The notes under the pieces: model-generated
Told to the model about the DNA's origin: nothing
Databases searched by the model: none
What the model saw: the letters and a program-made list of their open reading frames with translations, nothing else
Made by a program: the position numbers and the translations under genes
Assembly: GCA_902806095.1 (NCBI GenBank)
Contig: CADCVF010000076.1
Coordinates: 1 to 55,360, forward strand
DNA: 55,360 nucleotides
DNA from: an uncultured Rubrobacteraceae bacterium
GTDB lineage: Bacteria > Actinomycetota > Rubrobacteria > Rubrobacterales > Rubrobacteraceae
Reading direction: 5' to 3'
In this document: one piece after another, positions 7,915-15,989 of the stretch
Position numbering within the stretch: position 1 is the stretch's first letter
Layout of the letters: each line of letters begins with the position of its first letter

Positions 7915-8841
7915 TTGACGGAGGAGAGAGGAGCGGTGTCCGGCATGGACCCTGCCGAGCTCTGGCGCCAGTGGATGGAGTCGGGGAGCAGGATGTGGTC
8001 TGAGATGGACCAAAGGGGCCAGGTCGATCCCTATGGCGCATACCGCCGGTGGTTCGAAGGCATGCGAGAGATGCAAGAGCGGATGATCGGGGCCGTCCCC
8101 GAGCCTGTCGCCGGCACCATGGGGGTCAATGACCTCTGGCAGAGGTGGTTCGAGATGACCACGGACTCCTGGCAGAAGAGCGCCGAGATGGGCCAGAATG
8201 CGATGGAGATCCTGCCGCGTTGGATGCAGATGCTCGATGAGGCGCGTACCAACCTGGTAGCTGGGGGCGCTCCACCGGGCGATCCCTTGCAGTTCGCGGC
8301 CCAGTGGTACAACGCCACGAGCGGCCCCTTCTCGGACTTTGTCGGGGACGTCATAGAGCGCGAGGAGTTCCTCGAGCCTTCGAGCCGCTTCCTCCAGAGC
8401 TATGCCAGCTTCTACAAAGTGTTCAAGCGCAACTCCGAGGACTACCTCAAGAACCTCCAGCTCCCCGTCCGCTCCGACATATCCAGGATCGCCGGCCTCG
8501 TCGTCAACCTGGAGGAGAAGGTAGATCGCATCGAGGATGTTCTCGAAGACTTCGAGTACGGTTACGCCGAGCCTGCCACGAGTGAGTCCGTCAAGGAGCT
8601 CGAGACGCGGCTCGGGCGGGTCGAGGGCAAGCTCGACCGGTTGCTCGCGGCGCTGGAGGACGGTTCCCAGGGCGGCGGCGCGCAGGTGGCCGAGACCAAC
8701 GGGTCTGGCGACGAGATCAGGGCCACAGATGGTGCGAGGCGCAAGGCGCGTGAGATGGACGTAGAACTGTCTGAGGTAGTCGGGACCGGGGCCGACGGCC
8801 AGGTCACCGTCGAGGACGTGCGCAAGAAGGGAGAGAGCTAG
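7915..8841 (+). CDS. phaE: Class III PHA synthase subunit PhaE with C-terminal E3-binding-like domain
   Basis: PhaE is the non-catalytic partner of class III PhaC at the granule surface. Residues 1-210 carry PhaE features: repeated Trp-rich helices (LWQRWFEMTTDSW), a FLEPSSRFLQ region and the coiled-coil segment NLEEKVDRIEDVLEDF. After a Gly/Ser/Asn linker (about residues 248-270), the last 40 residues read ATDGARRKAREMDVELSEV then VGTGADGQVTVEDV. This is the pattern of the peripheral subunit-binding (E3-binding) domain of 2-oxoacid dehydrogenase E2 proteins, an unusual fusion. I chose the TTG at 7915 because GAGGAGG lies at 7901-7907. phaC starts at the next base after the stop. The domain assignment is by motif and would need a profile search. 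Confidence 0.86.
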   Translation: MTEERGAVSGMDPAELWRQWMESGSRMWSEMDQRGQVDPYGAYRRWFEGMREMQERMIGAVPEPVAGTMGVNDLWQRWFEMTTDSWQKSAEMGQNAMEILPRWMQMLDEARTNLVAGGAPPGDPLQFAAQWYNATSGPFSDFVGDVIEREEFLEPSSRFLQSYASFYKVFKRNSEDYLKNLQLPVRSDISRIAGLVVNLEEKVDRIEDVLEDFEYGYAEPATSESVKELETRLGRVEGKLDRLLAALEDGSQGGGAQVAETNGSGDEIRATDGARRKAREMDVELSEVVGTGADGQVTVEDVRKKGES

Positions 8842-9942
8842 ATGACCGAGACGGCCAACTACGGCGCGGTTCCTACTTCGGGTGACGCCGCAATACCCGC
8901 TGACGTAGAGAACTTCTTCGACAAGTACAGCCGGGGGATGAAGATCGTCGTCGAGGGCGCCCAGGCCGACACGGGCCAGACTCCCAAGGAGACGGTCTGG
9001 ACCAAGAACAAGGCGAAGCTCTACCACTACGCCCCCAACGCCGAGAAGAAGCATCCCATCCCCATCCTCATGGTCTACGCCCTCATCAACCGCCCCTACA
9101 TCCTCGACCTCATGCCAGGCAACAGCTTTATCGAGTACCTGGTCGGGGAGGGATTCGACGTTTACATGCTCGACTGGGGCATCCCGGGCGACGAGGACAA
9201 GGACCTCACCTTCGAGAACTACGTCCTCGACTACCTGCCGAGGGCGGTCAAGAAGGTCCTCAGGCACTCGCACTCGGACGAGTTCACCCTGCTCGGCTAC
9301 TGCATGGGCGGCACGATGAGCGCCATGTACGCCTCTCTGTTCCCCGAGCACCTCAAGAACCTCATCCTCATGACCGCCCCTATGGAGTTCCCTGAGGGCG
9401 AGATGGGCCTCTACAGCCTGTTTACGAGCGAGAAGTACATGAACCCAGGGCTCCTCGCCGACGCCTTCGGCAACATCCCGGGCGACCTCATCGACACGGG
9501 CAACAGGATGCTCAAGCCCGTAACCAACTACGTCGGCACCTACGTCAATATGTGGGAACGCATCTTCGAGGAGAAGCCGATGGAGACGTGGCTCGCGATG
9601 AACAAGTGGGTCAATGACGGGCCTCCCTTCCCTGGCGCGACGTTCAGGCAGTGGATCACCGAGTTCTACCAGCAGAACAAGCTCGCCAAAGGCGAGATAG
9701 TCCTACGTGGCCGCCGCGTCGACCTCTCGAACATAGAGGTCCCACTCCTAAACATCGCCGGCAAGAGGGACCATATCTGCACCCTCCCGCAGGCAGAGGC
9801 CACTATGAACCTCATCGGCAGTGAGGACAAGGAGTTCTTCGTCCTCGACGCCGGCCACGTCGGCCTCATGACGGGCCGCGGTGCCAAAAAGGGACTCTGG
9901 CCCAAGGTCAGCGACTGGCTTGGCACCCGCTCGGGCGGGTAG
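8842..9942 (+). CDS. phaC: Class III PHA synthase catalytic subunit PhaC
   Basis: PhaC polymerises (R)-3-hydroxyacyl-CoA on the granule surface. The lipase-like box is GYCMGG with the catalytic cysteine at residue 154, and the remaining triad residues are probably D310 in GKRDHI and H339 in DAGHVGL. The length of 366 residues is typical of class III, compared with about 590 for class I. Its start abuts the phaE stop, as expected for an obligate pair. The stop codon lies inside the left arm of a hairpin at 9935-9971. Confidence 0.93.
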   Translation: MTETANYGAVPTSGDAAIPADVENFFDKYSRGMKIVVEGAQADTGQTPKETVWTKNKAKLYHYAPNAEKKHPIPILMVYALINRPYILDLMPGNSFIEYLVGEGFDVYMLDWGIPGDEDKDLTFENYVLDYLPRAVKKVLRHSHSDEFTLLGYCMGGTMSAMYASLFPEHLKNLILMTAPMEFPEGEMGLYSLFTSEKYMNPGLLADAFGNIPGDLIDTGNRMLKPVTNYVGTYVNMWERIFEEKPMETWLAMNKWVNDGPPFPGATFRQWITEFYQQNKLAKGEIVLRGRRVDLSNIEVPLLNIAGKRDHICTLPQAEATMNLIGSEDKEFFVLDAGHVGLMTGRGAKKGLWPKVSDWLGTRSGG

Positions 9943-10255
9943 CGGAGGAAGGCTCGCCTTCCGCTACCCGCGCTGGTCAGCACGCTCGGGCCTTTGGCCT
10001 TCGCTTGTCAGCACGCCGTCTCGCTCTGCTCGGCGGCTCTCAGCACTTCAGCCAAGTCGTCTCGGAGCCACCCCACAAGCGTCGAACTTACTGCCGTAAG
10101 CAGCGGTTCCTCATGCGCTGCTGGGCGAGGGCGTAACGGGAGAGGCTGACAAGCTGAGAGCGAGGGCCTGAAGGGCCCGAAGCGTGCTGACAAGGCGCCA
10201 AAGGTGCCGTGCTGACCAGCGCGGGGTATGGAAGGATGACCCTTCCAAACCCCGC
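9935..10255. repeat. Mosaic repeat cluster with two large hairpins
   Basis: The first hairpin pairs 9935-9945 with 9961-9971 and 49-53 of the same block with 9956-9960, leaving a three-base bulge; the phaC stop codon is in its left arm. The second pairs 10221-10235 with 10241-10255 with one mismatch. Between them are TGGTCAGCACG, TTGTCAGCACG, CTCAGCACTTCAGCC, GCTGACAAG and GTGCTGACAAG modules with short palindromes. No coding frame in this stretch looks real. Confidence 0.75.
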
Positions 10256-10360
10256 TATGACATTCGTCACCTGGAAACCACGATGAACTTCACTACCCAA
10301 GACCATGGTGCGTCCTTACACTCCTCTGTAGAACCTAGAAGAAGCGATAGAGGAGGTACG

Positions 10361-10387
10361 ATGCAGGACAAGGGCGGCCAGGCATGA
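10361..10387 (+). CDS. Eight-codon leader ORF overlapping the LLM gene start
   Basis: An ideal AGGAGG at 10351-10356 is spaced for the ATG at 10361, which opens the peptide MQDKGGQA. Its TGA overlaps the ATG of the LLM oxidoreductase gene in an ATGA arrangement. The oxidoreductase itself has no good ribosome binding site at its own start. This suggests translational coupling through a mini-ORF, or an N-terminus misread by one base in the assembly. Confidence 0.45.
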   Translation: MQDKGGQA

Positions 10388-11265
10388 AGCTCGGCCTGCA
10401 GCTCAACAGCTTCGATTGGAGCGGGGGAGCGGAGCGGTTCGGTAGGAATCTCGCGGACATTGGCAGGGTCACGGAGGAGGCGGGTTTCGACCGCATCGCT
10501 GTGGCCGACCACGTGTGGCAACACCCGATCATGGGCGGTCCTGATGCGAATGAGCCGGAGTGCTACACGACGCTGGCTTTCCTGGCGGCCAACACGCAGA
10601 GGGTCGGGCTCACGGCGATGGTGTCTGGGGTGCACTTCCGTCACCCTGCCGTCCTCGTAAAGATCGTGAGCACCCTGGATGTACTCTCCGGAGGGCGTGC
10701 CGGTTTCGGGGTTGGCTCGGGCCACTACGAGGAGGAGACACAAGGGCTTGGGCTCTCCTACCCGCCGCAGGGGGAGCGCTTCGAGATGCTGGAGGAGACG
10801 ATCCAGATAGCCCTGCGGATGTGGAGCGGCGAACGCGGCGACGAACGCCCCTTCGAAGGCAAGCATTACCGTCTCGGACGTCCCTTGAACCTCCCGCAGA
10901 GCCTGAGCAGGCCCCACCCTCCGATCATGGTCGCCGGTGAAGGGGAGAAGAAGACGCTGCGCCTGGTCGCGCGATACGCCGACGCCTGCAGCCTGCGTCC
11001 AGGCCCACAGGTGATCGGGAAGCTTGACGTCTTGCGCCGCCACTGCGAGGAAGAGGGTAGGGATTACGAGGAGATAGAGAAGACTTGCGCGTTCGCTTTC
11101 GACGTCGGTGAGAGCGGTGAGAAGGTGGACGAATTGATCGGGCAGTTGCGCTGGCTCTCGGGTATGGGCATAGAGACAGTGATCGGCTTCGTGCCGAACG
11201 TAGACAGGATCACGCCACTCGAGGTCATCGGCAGCGAGGTTATCCCTGCGGTGGCCGACCTTTGA
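10384..11265 (+). CDS. LLM-class (luciferase-like) F420-dependent oxidoreductase
   Basis: These TIM-barrel enzymes use F420 or FMN for hydride transfer. The N-terminus MKLGLQLNSFDWSGG, the central VADHVWQ with a conserved histidine, the GVGSGHYEEE loop (residues about 114-123) and PPIMVAGEGEKKTLRLVA match the F420-dependent branch. The length of 293 residues is normal. Translation is probably coupled to the eight-codon leader just upstream. The substrate is unknown. A four-helix membrane protein follows 23 bases later and may be cotranscribed. Confidence 0.85.
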   Translation: MKLGLQLNSFDWSGGAERFGRNLADIGRVTEEAGFDRIAVADHVWQHPIMGGPDANEPECYTTLAFLAANTQRVGLTAMVSGVHFRHPAVLVKIVSTLDVLSGGRAGFGVGSGHYEEETQGLGLSYPPQGERFEMLEETIQIALRMWSGERGDERPFEGKHYRLGRPLNLPQSLSRPHPPIMVAGEGEKKTLRLVARYADACSLRPGPQVIGKLDVLRRHCEEEGRDYEEIEKTCAFAFDVGESGEKVDELIGQLRWLSGMGIETVIGFVPNVDRITPLEVIGSEVIPAVADL

Positions 11266-11288
11266 TAGCGAACGGGAGAGGAGTAACC

Positions 11289-11723
11289 ATGGTCGAAAAG
11301 CATACTATCCACAGCAGGTCCGGTGTTGCTACGGCGGTCGGTGTCCTTTCCGCTATCTACGCGGCCACGTTTTTCTTCGGCGCTCTGATGCACCTTGGCG
11401 TGCGTATTCCGCTCGGGCTCGCTGACCTTTCCGAGCCCACGATACTCCCGGCTTCGATCGTCGAGAGCCTCTGCGGGCTGGCACTGTTGTTCGGCGCTTT
11501 CGCGGTGCTCACACGCACAAACTGGGCCTGGACGACGGCCTTCGCCGCCCACACCTTCGCCCTTGGAGGTGTCATGCTAGGCGTGATCGCGCTGGCTCTA
11601 GGGGCAGGCCCTAGCACGGACCTGAATACCATCTACCACCGCGTCATGCTGGTGGCGCTCGTGGCGGTACTGGGGCTGCTGCTCTTGCCCGCAGGAAGGA
11701 CCGCGCTTAATCGCGGCGGGTGA
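11289..11723 (+). CDS. Four-helix membrane protein of unknown function
   Basis: The 144-residue protein has four hydrophobic segments (about residues 14-36, 50-74, 80-105 and 115-135) with little soluble sequence, so it is an integral membrane protein. I chose the ATG at 11289 because GAGAGGAG precedes it; an in-frame ATG at 11262 overlaps the LLM stop but has no site. I recognise no family. It precedes a membrane-bound sensor kinase. Confidence 0.65.
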   Translation: MVEKHTIHSRSGVATAVGVLSAIYAATFFFGALMHLGVRIPLGLADLSEPTILPASIVESLCGLALLFGAFAVLTRTNWAWTTAFAAHTFALGGVMLGVIALALGAGPSTDLNTIYHRVMLVALVAVLGLLLLPAGRTALNRGG

Positions 11724-11780
11724 CAGATAGTAATACAATCGTGCCAAGTACGGAGGTCTCCGCAGGGGGTTCGAGATCTC

Positions 11781-13001
11781 ATGCATGAGAGAGTAATGGG
11801 TGACGGCCCTACGGGAGGTGGCAAGACTTCCCGTCTCCCGCGAGGCGGGCGGTTGCTTGGCCCGCTATTCGGGCTGGTCTTCCTGATCTACCCGATCCGG
11901 GCCGTGCTGACCTCCGACCCTACGCCCGTGCGGGTCTCGCTCGCTCTGGGTGGGGCTGCGCTCTTCGCTGGTGTGTTCCTATGGCTGCTGTGGATGCAAA
12001 TACCACTCTGGTCTACATGCGTAGAGCCCTCCGAGGTCCGCAAGCGTCGGGCGACCATAGCATTACTTGCCGTGCTTGCGATCGCGCTCAACCTCACCCT
12101 GGGCAGCGAGTGGCGCGTGCTCTTCTTCCACCTCAACGTCGCCGCTGGGATAATGCTACTGACCAGAGACGCCTACGTGGCGATCGCGGGTCTGGCGATC
12201 ATCACGTTCGGACTCGGCATTGTCTCCGGCATGGCGTGGCTAGTTCTACCGACCGCCGCCATAGGCCTGTGGGCGACCGCTTTCGTCCGCCAGGTCGCCG
12301 CTGTCGCGGAGCTGCGGTCGGCCAGAGAAGAACTCGCCCGTCTGGCCGTAAGCGAAGAAAGGTTGCGCTTCGCAAGAGACCTGCACGACCTCCTCGGCCA
12401 CAGCCTCTCCCTCATAACGCTCAAGAGCGAGCTGGCGGGCAGGCTCCTTCCAGCCGCGCCGGAGAAGGCGGCGACAGAGGTACACGACATCGAAGACGTC
12501 GCGCGCCAGGCCCTAAGCGAGGTCCGTGAGGCTGTCGCCGGCTACCGGCGGCCCACGCTCGAGGAGGAGCTCGCCGGCGCCAGCGAGATGCTCGAGGCAG
12601 CAGGCATCTCTTGCTGGATAGAGAACGGAGCCGGAACGCTACCGAACGCGGTCGACGCCGTCCTCGCCTGGGCGGTGCGCGAGGGAACGACGAACGTGAT
12701 CAAACACAGCCGCGCGAAACACTGCTGGATCGTCCTGGCGAGTGACAACGAGGAGATCTTCGCCGAGATAACCGACGACGGACCGGGTTCTCAGAAGGAC
12801 AACGGAGGAGCCTCGGGCAGCGGTCTCTCAGGACTCGCCGAACGCGTTGCAACCTTCGCCGGCCGTGTCGAGGCCGATTCGCTGCCGGATGGCGGGTTCC
12901 GCCTGCGTGTCGGCCTGTCCGCAACAAGCGATGCGGTGGCTTCGGGAGGACCAGAACCGGGTCCAGGCACTGGCTTCACCGGCGAAGGTCGGTCTCGATG
13001 A
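11781..13001 (+). CDS. DesK-type sensor histidine kinase
   Basis: This is the sensor of a two-component system. The N-terminal 165 residues hold several hydrophobic segments forming an integral membrane input domain. The HisKA_3 dimerisation helix contains RFARDLHDLLGHSLS, with the phosphorylated histidine at about residue 202. The ATPase domain shows an N-box WAVREGTTNVIKHS and G-boxes DDGPG and GSGLSGLAERV. The start is uncertain: ATG 11781 or ATG 11796, the latter preceded by GAGAGA. The stop overlaps the response regulator ATG by four bases. The input signal is unknown; a membrane-fluidity role as in DesK is possible but there is no desaturase nearby. Confidence 0.87.
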   Translation: MHERVMGDGPTGGGKTSRLPRGGRLLGPLFGLVFLIYPIRAVLTSDPTPVRVSLALGGAALFAGVFLWLLWMQIPLWSTCVEPSEVRKRRATIALLAVLAIALNLTLGSEWRVLFFHLNVAAGIMLLTRDAYVAIAGLAIITFGLGIVSGMAWLVLPTAAIGLWATAFVRQVAAVAELRSAREELARLAVSEERLRFARDLHDLLGHSLSLITLKSELAGRLLPAAPEKAATEVHDIEDVARQALSEVREAVAGYRRPTLEEELAGASEMLEAAGISCWIENGAGTLPNAVDAVLAWAVREGTTNVIKHSRAKHCWIVLASDNEEIFAEITDDGPGSQKDNGGASGSGLSGLAERVATFAGRVEADSLPDGGFRLRVGLSATSDAVASGGPEPGPGTGFTGEGRSR

Positions 13002-13606
13002 CCATTCGCGTGCTCCTTGCGGAGGACCAGGCGATGGTACGCGGCGCTCTCGCTGCCCTGCTCTCTCTGGAGGATAACATCGAGATCGTGGCCGAGGCGT
13101 CGCGCGGTGACGAGGTACTCTCCGCGGCCCTGGACACCCTTCCGGACGTGGCACTCCTGGACATAGAGATGCCAGGTGGGGACGGCCTGGAGGCCGCTGC
13201 CGTCCTGCACGAGCGGTTGCCTTCATGCCGGGTCGTTATCCTGACGACCTTCGGCCGCTCCGGTTACCTCAGGCGCGCCATGGAGAGCGGCGCTGTCGGG
13301 TTCCTGCTCAAGGACGCCCCTGCCTCCGAACTGGCCAAGGCAATTCACACGGCCATGAAAGGTGAGCGGTTGGTCGACCCCGCCCTGGCAGCGGCCGCCC
13401 TGAGCGATGGCAACAACCCTCTCACGGAACGCGAGCGCGAGGTGCTTGTAGCCTCAGGAGGCGGAGCAACAATAGAAGATATAGCAGCCAGGTTCTACCT
13501 CTCGGAAGGCACCGTACGCAACTACCTCTCCACGGCCATCAAGAAGCTCGGGGCGCGTAACCGTGTAGAGGCGGCACGTCTGGCCGAACGAAAAGGTTGG
13601 TTGTAA
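12998..13606 (+). CDS. NarL/LuxR-family response regulator
   Basis: The partner of the preceding kinase, with which it overlaps by four bases. The receiver domain has the acidic pair at LAEDQ, the phosphoacceptor aspartate at residue 55 (ALLDIEMPGG), the TTF switch residue region and KDAP lysine. The C-terminal LuxR helix-turn-helix reads LTEREREVLVASGGGATIED, then a recognition helix in LSEGTVRNYLSTAIKKLG. It is 202 residues long, so it is a full DNA-binding regulator. Its targets are unknown; the PHA synthase genes on either side are candidates but nothing in the sequence proves this. Confidence 0.9.
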   Translation: MTIRVLLAEDQAMVRGALAALLSLEDNIEIVAEASRGDEVLSAALDTLPDVALLDIEMPGGDGLEAAAVLHERLPSCRVVILTTFGRSGYLRRAMESGAVGFLLKDAPASELAKAIHTAMKGERLVDPALAAAALSDGNNPLTEREREVLVASGGGATIEDIAARFYLSEGTVRNYLSTAIKKLGARNRVEAARLAERKGWL

Positions 13607-13607
13607 A

Positions 13608-13720
13608 GCGCTAACGGGGAAGGCTGGAGCCTTCCCCGTTAGCGCGCTGGTCAGCACGCTGCCTACGGCAGCTAGTCAGCACTTCAGCTCGTTCTCCTCT
13701 GAGCGGCGCCTACTGCGGGT
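13608..13720. repeat. Mosaic repeat with an 18-bp perfect hairpin between convergent genes
   Basis: The arms 13608-13625 and 13628-13645 are perfectly complementary, with only two unpaired bases between them. TGGTCAGCACG, GTCAGCACTTCAGC and further short palindromes follow. It starts directly after the response regulator stop and lies tail-to-tail with the class I PHA synthase gene, so it could act as a bidirectional terminator. Confidence 0.78.
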
Positions 13721-13780
13721 GATGTCTGGAGCGGGGCGTGCTCCACGTCAGCCGTCAGATTCTCCTGAAACCTTGGAAGC

Positions 13781-15700
13781 CTACTTCTCCCTAACGTAGC
13801 TGCCAGGGGCGTCCTCTATCGGTGGATAGTTCTCGCTGCCCATCTCGGGTGGGTCTACTTGCTCTCCTGAGTGGTCATCGAGCCACCTGCTCCAGTCCTC
13901 CCACCAGGAGCCTTCATGCTCTTTGGCGTTCTCGCGCCAGTCTGAGGAGGTATCGAAGGCGCCCCCGTTCTCGGTCGCCCAGTAGCGGCCCTTGCCCTTG
14001 GATGGAGGGTTGATCATGCCCGCTATGTGGCCCGAGTTGGCGAGGGTGAAGCGGGTCGTGCCGTTTGCGAGCCTTGAGATCCTCCACGCCGAGGCCCACG
14101 GGACGATGTGGTCCTTCTCGGCCCCGACGGCGTAGATGTCGCCCTCGATCCTGGAGAGGTCTATGGGACGGCCCTTTATCTCTACCTTGCCAGGTTCTAT
14201 GAGGTTGTTCTCGAGGTATGTGTTGCGCAGGTAGAAGCTGTGGGCGTCGCGGGCCATGCGCGTACCGTCCGAGTTCCAGTACAGGAGGTCGAAGGCAGGA
14301 GGCTTCTGGCCGAGGAGGTAGTTGTTGACGACGTTGGACCAGATCAGGTCGTTGGAGCGGAGCAAGTTGAACATGTTGGCCATCTTGCGGTTATCTAGAT
14401 AACCGCGCTCGAGCATCTGCTGTTCCATGAACTCTATCTGCGGCTCGTCTATGAAGACCCCTGTGTCCCCCACCTCCGTAAAATCGTGCAACGCGACCAT
14501 AAACGTCGGCGGGCCGAAGGGGTTCTCGTCTTCGCCGGCTGCGAGCCAGGAGAGCGTGATCGCGAGCAGTGTTCCCCCTACACAGTAGCCGACGGGGTTG
14601 ACCTTCTCGGAACCGGTGATGTCCCTCACGACCTCGGCCGCAGCGAGCGGTCCCTTGGTCATGTATTCCTCGAAATGAGTGTCCTCCATCGAGGCATCAG
14701 GGTTCTTCCAGGAGATCATGAACACCGTGTAGCCTTCGTCCACGAGGTACTTGACGAAGCTGTTTTTGGGCTGCAGGTCGAGGATGTAGTACTTGTTGAT
14801 CCAGGGCGGTATGAACATGATAGGCGTCTCGTGGACCTTGTCTGTGGTCGGCTCGTACTGGATCAACTCTATTAGCTCGTTGCGATAGACGACCTTGCCA
14901 GGGGTGATCGCCAGGTTCTCTCCCGGCTGGAAGGCGTTGGCATCCGTCATGCTCATGCGGCCTTCTTGCAGATCCGCGAGCAGGTTGCGGGCGCCCTCGG
15001 CGAGGCTGGCTCCCCCGGTCTCGAAGGCCCGCTTGAGGGCCGCTGGGTTGGTCAGCAGATAGTTGACCGGGGCCATGGCGTCCACGAATTGCTTGAGATG
15101 GAACTTCAGGCGCCGCTGCTCGGCGGTGTCCTCCCCACTGGTCTTCTCTGCCTCATCGAGCAGGTACTCCGAGGCGAGCAGGTAGGACTCCTTGAGCGTC
15201 TCGTAGTATGGATTCTGCTCCCAGTCAGGCGCCGAGAACCGCTTGTCGGCACGGCCCTCTTCGTCCTCCTGCGACGTCTGGAGGCCCCAGAGACGGTTTG
15301 TGGCCTCCTGCCAGCTCTTCATCGTGGCGCCGAACAGCCTGGCGTTGAAGTCCGTGGCCCGCTCCATGGCGCGTGCGGGGTCGGACATCTCGCGCGCCCA
15401 GAGAGTCTGGAGGGAGCATGTGATCTCCATCCAGTCAATGGGCAAAACGTTCTGCATAGGGTTGGCGTCCCACAGCTTCTCGAGGGTAGAGAGCAAGGGG
15501 TCGTTCCGCACGGCCCCCTCGGGTAACTCCGTGGTCTCCTCACCTGTCCTCACACCCGGCATCATGAGCCAGGGCACGCTCGCGCCCGGCGTCGCAGTCA
15601 TAGGTCCCATGTTCGCCTGCATCCACTCCGCCCACACATCGAACGGCGCCATCTGGAACGGGGTATCGGAACCGCGGTTGCCTGTCTTGCCTTCGCTCAT
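13781..15700 (-). CDS. phaC: Class I-type PHA synthase PhaC
   Basis: A second, single-subunit PHA synthase. The 639-residue length and long N-terminal domain fit class I enzymes. The lipase-like box GYCVGGT places the catalytic cysteine at about residue 373. VNKYYILDLQP before it, an EKDHIVPW segment with the catalytic aspartate and NSGHIAGMINP with the histidine complete the triad. I chose the ATG at 15700 because GAGGAGGAA precedes it; a start nine codons upstream lacks a site. It is transcribed away from the acyl-CoA dehydrogenase gene, across a spacer of 289 bases in which I see no clear promoter. Having this as well as a class III pair is notable. Confidence 0.92.
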   Translation of the reverse strand: MSEGKTGNRGSDTPFQMAPFDVWAEWMQANMGPMTATPGASVPWLMMPGVRTGEETTELPEGAVRNDPLLSTLEKLWDANPMQNVLPIDWMEITCSLQTLWAREMSDPARAMERATDFNARLFGATMKSWQEATNRLWGLQTSQEDEEGRADKRFSAPDWEQNPYYETLKESYLLASEYLLDEAEKTSGEDTAEQRRLKFHLKQFVDAMAPVNYLLTNPAALKRAFETGGASLAEGARNLLADLQEGRMSMTDANAFQPGENLAITPGKVVYRNELIELIQYEPTTDKVHETPIMFIPPWINKYYILDLQPKNSFVKYLVDEGYTVFMISWKNPDASMEDTHFEEYMTKGPLAAAEVVRDITGSEKVNPVGYCVGGTLLAITLSWLAAGEDENPFGPPTFMVALHDFTEVGDTGVFIDEPQIEFMEQQMLERGYLDNRKMANMFNLLRSNDLIWSNVVNNYLLGQKPPAFDLLYWNSDGTRMARDAHSFYLRNTYLENNLIEPGKVEIKGRPIDLSRIEGDIYAVGAEKDHIVPWASAWRISRLANGTTRFTLANSGHIAGMINPPSKGKGRYWATENGGAFDTSSDWRENAKEHEGSWWEDWSRWLDDHSGEQVDPPEMGSENYPPIEDAPGSYVREK

Positions 15701-15989
15701 CGAGTCTTCCTCCTCAGAGAGATTCACCCGGCAGTCAGCGCCACCGGTCTGTATTCGGTCGCACTATTCTACCCATTATGCCGGTGATCCCAAAGATGGT
15801 CTGCAAGAGGGTTCAGAAGATGCTGTCCTACGCCCGCCTCGACAGGCGTCCGAGGGACCATGGAACGGTCAACCTGGGGACGTGATAGCCATCACCCCTT
15901 TATTGACCGTATCGCCGCCAGAACCTATGCTCTCTCCGAGGGACGCTGGGTGGCGTCCGGAGTCGGAGCATAGAGGAGGCCCTGAGGAC

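Noticed and set aside
7690-9351. Long minus-strand frame of 553 codons
   Set aside because: It is antisense to phaE and phaC, whose motifs are certain, and shows no protein family. It arises from the codon bias of the plus-strand genes.
15243-15989. N-terminal extension of the acyl-CoA dehydrogenase
   Set aside because: The frame is open but overlaps the PHA synthase gene on the other strand. The true start at 15990 has a ribosome binding site and begins at the family's usual N-terminus.
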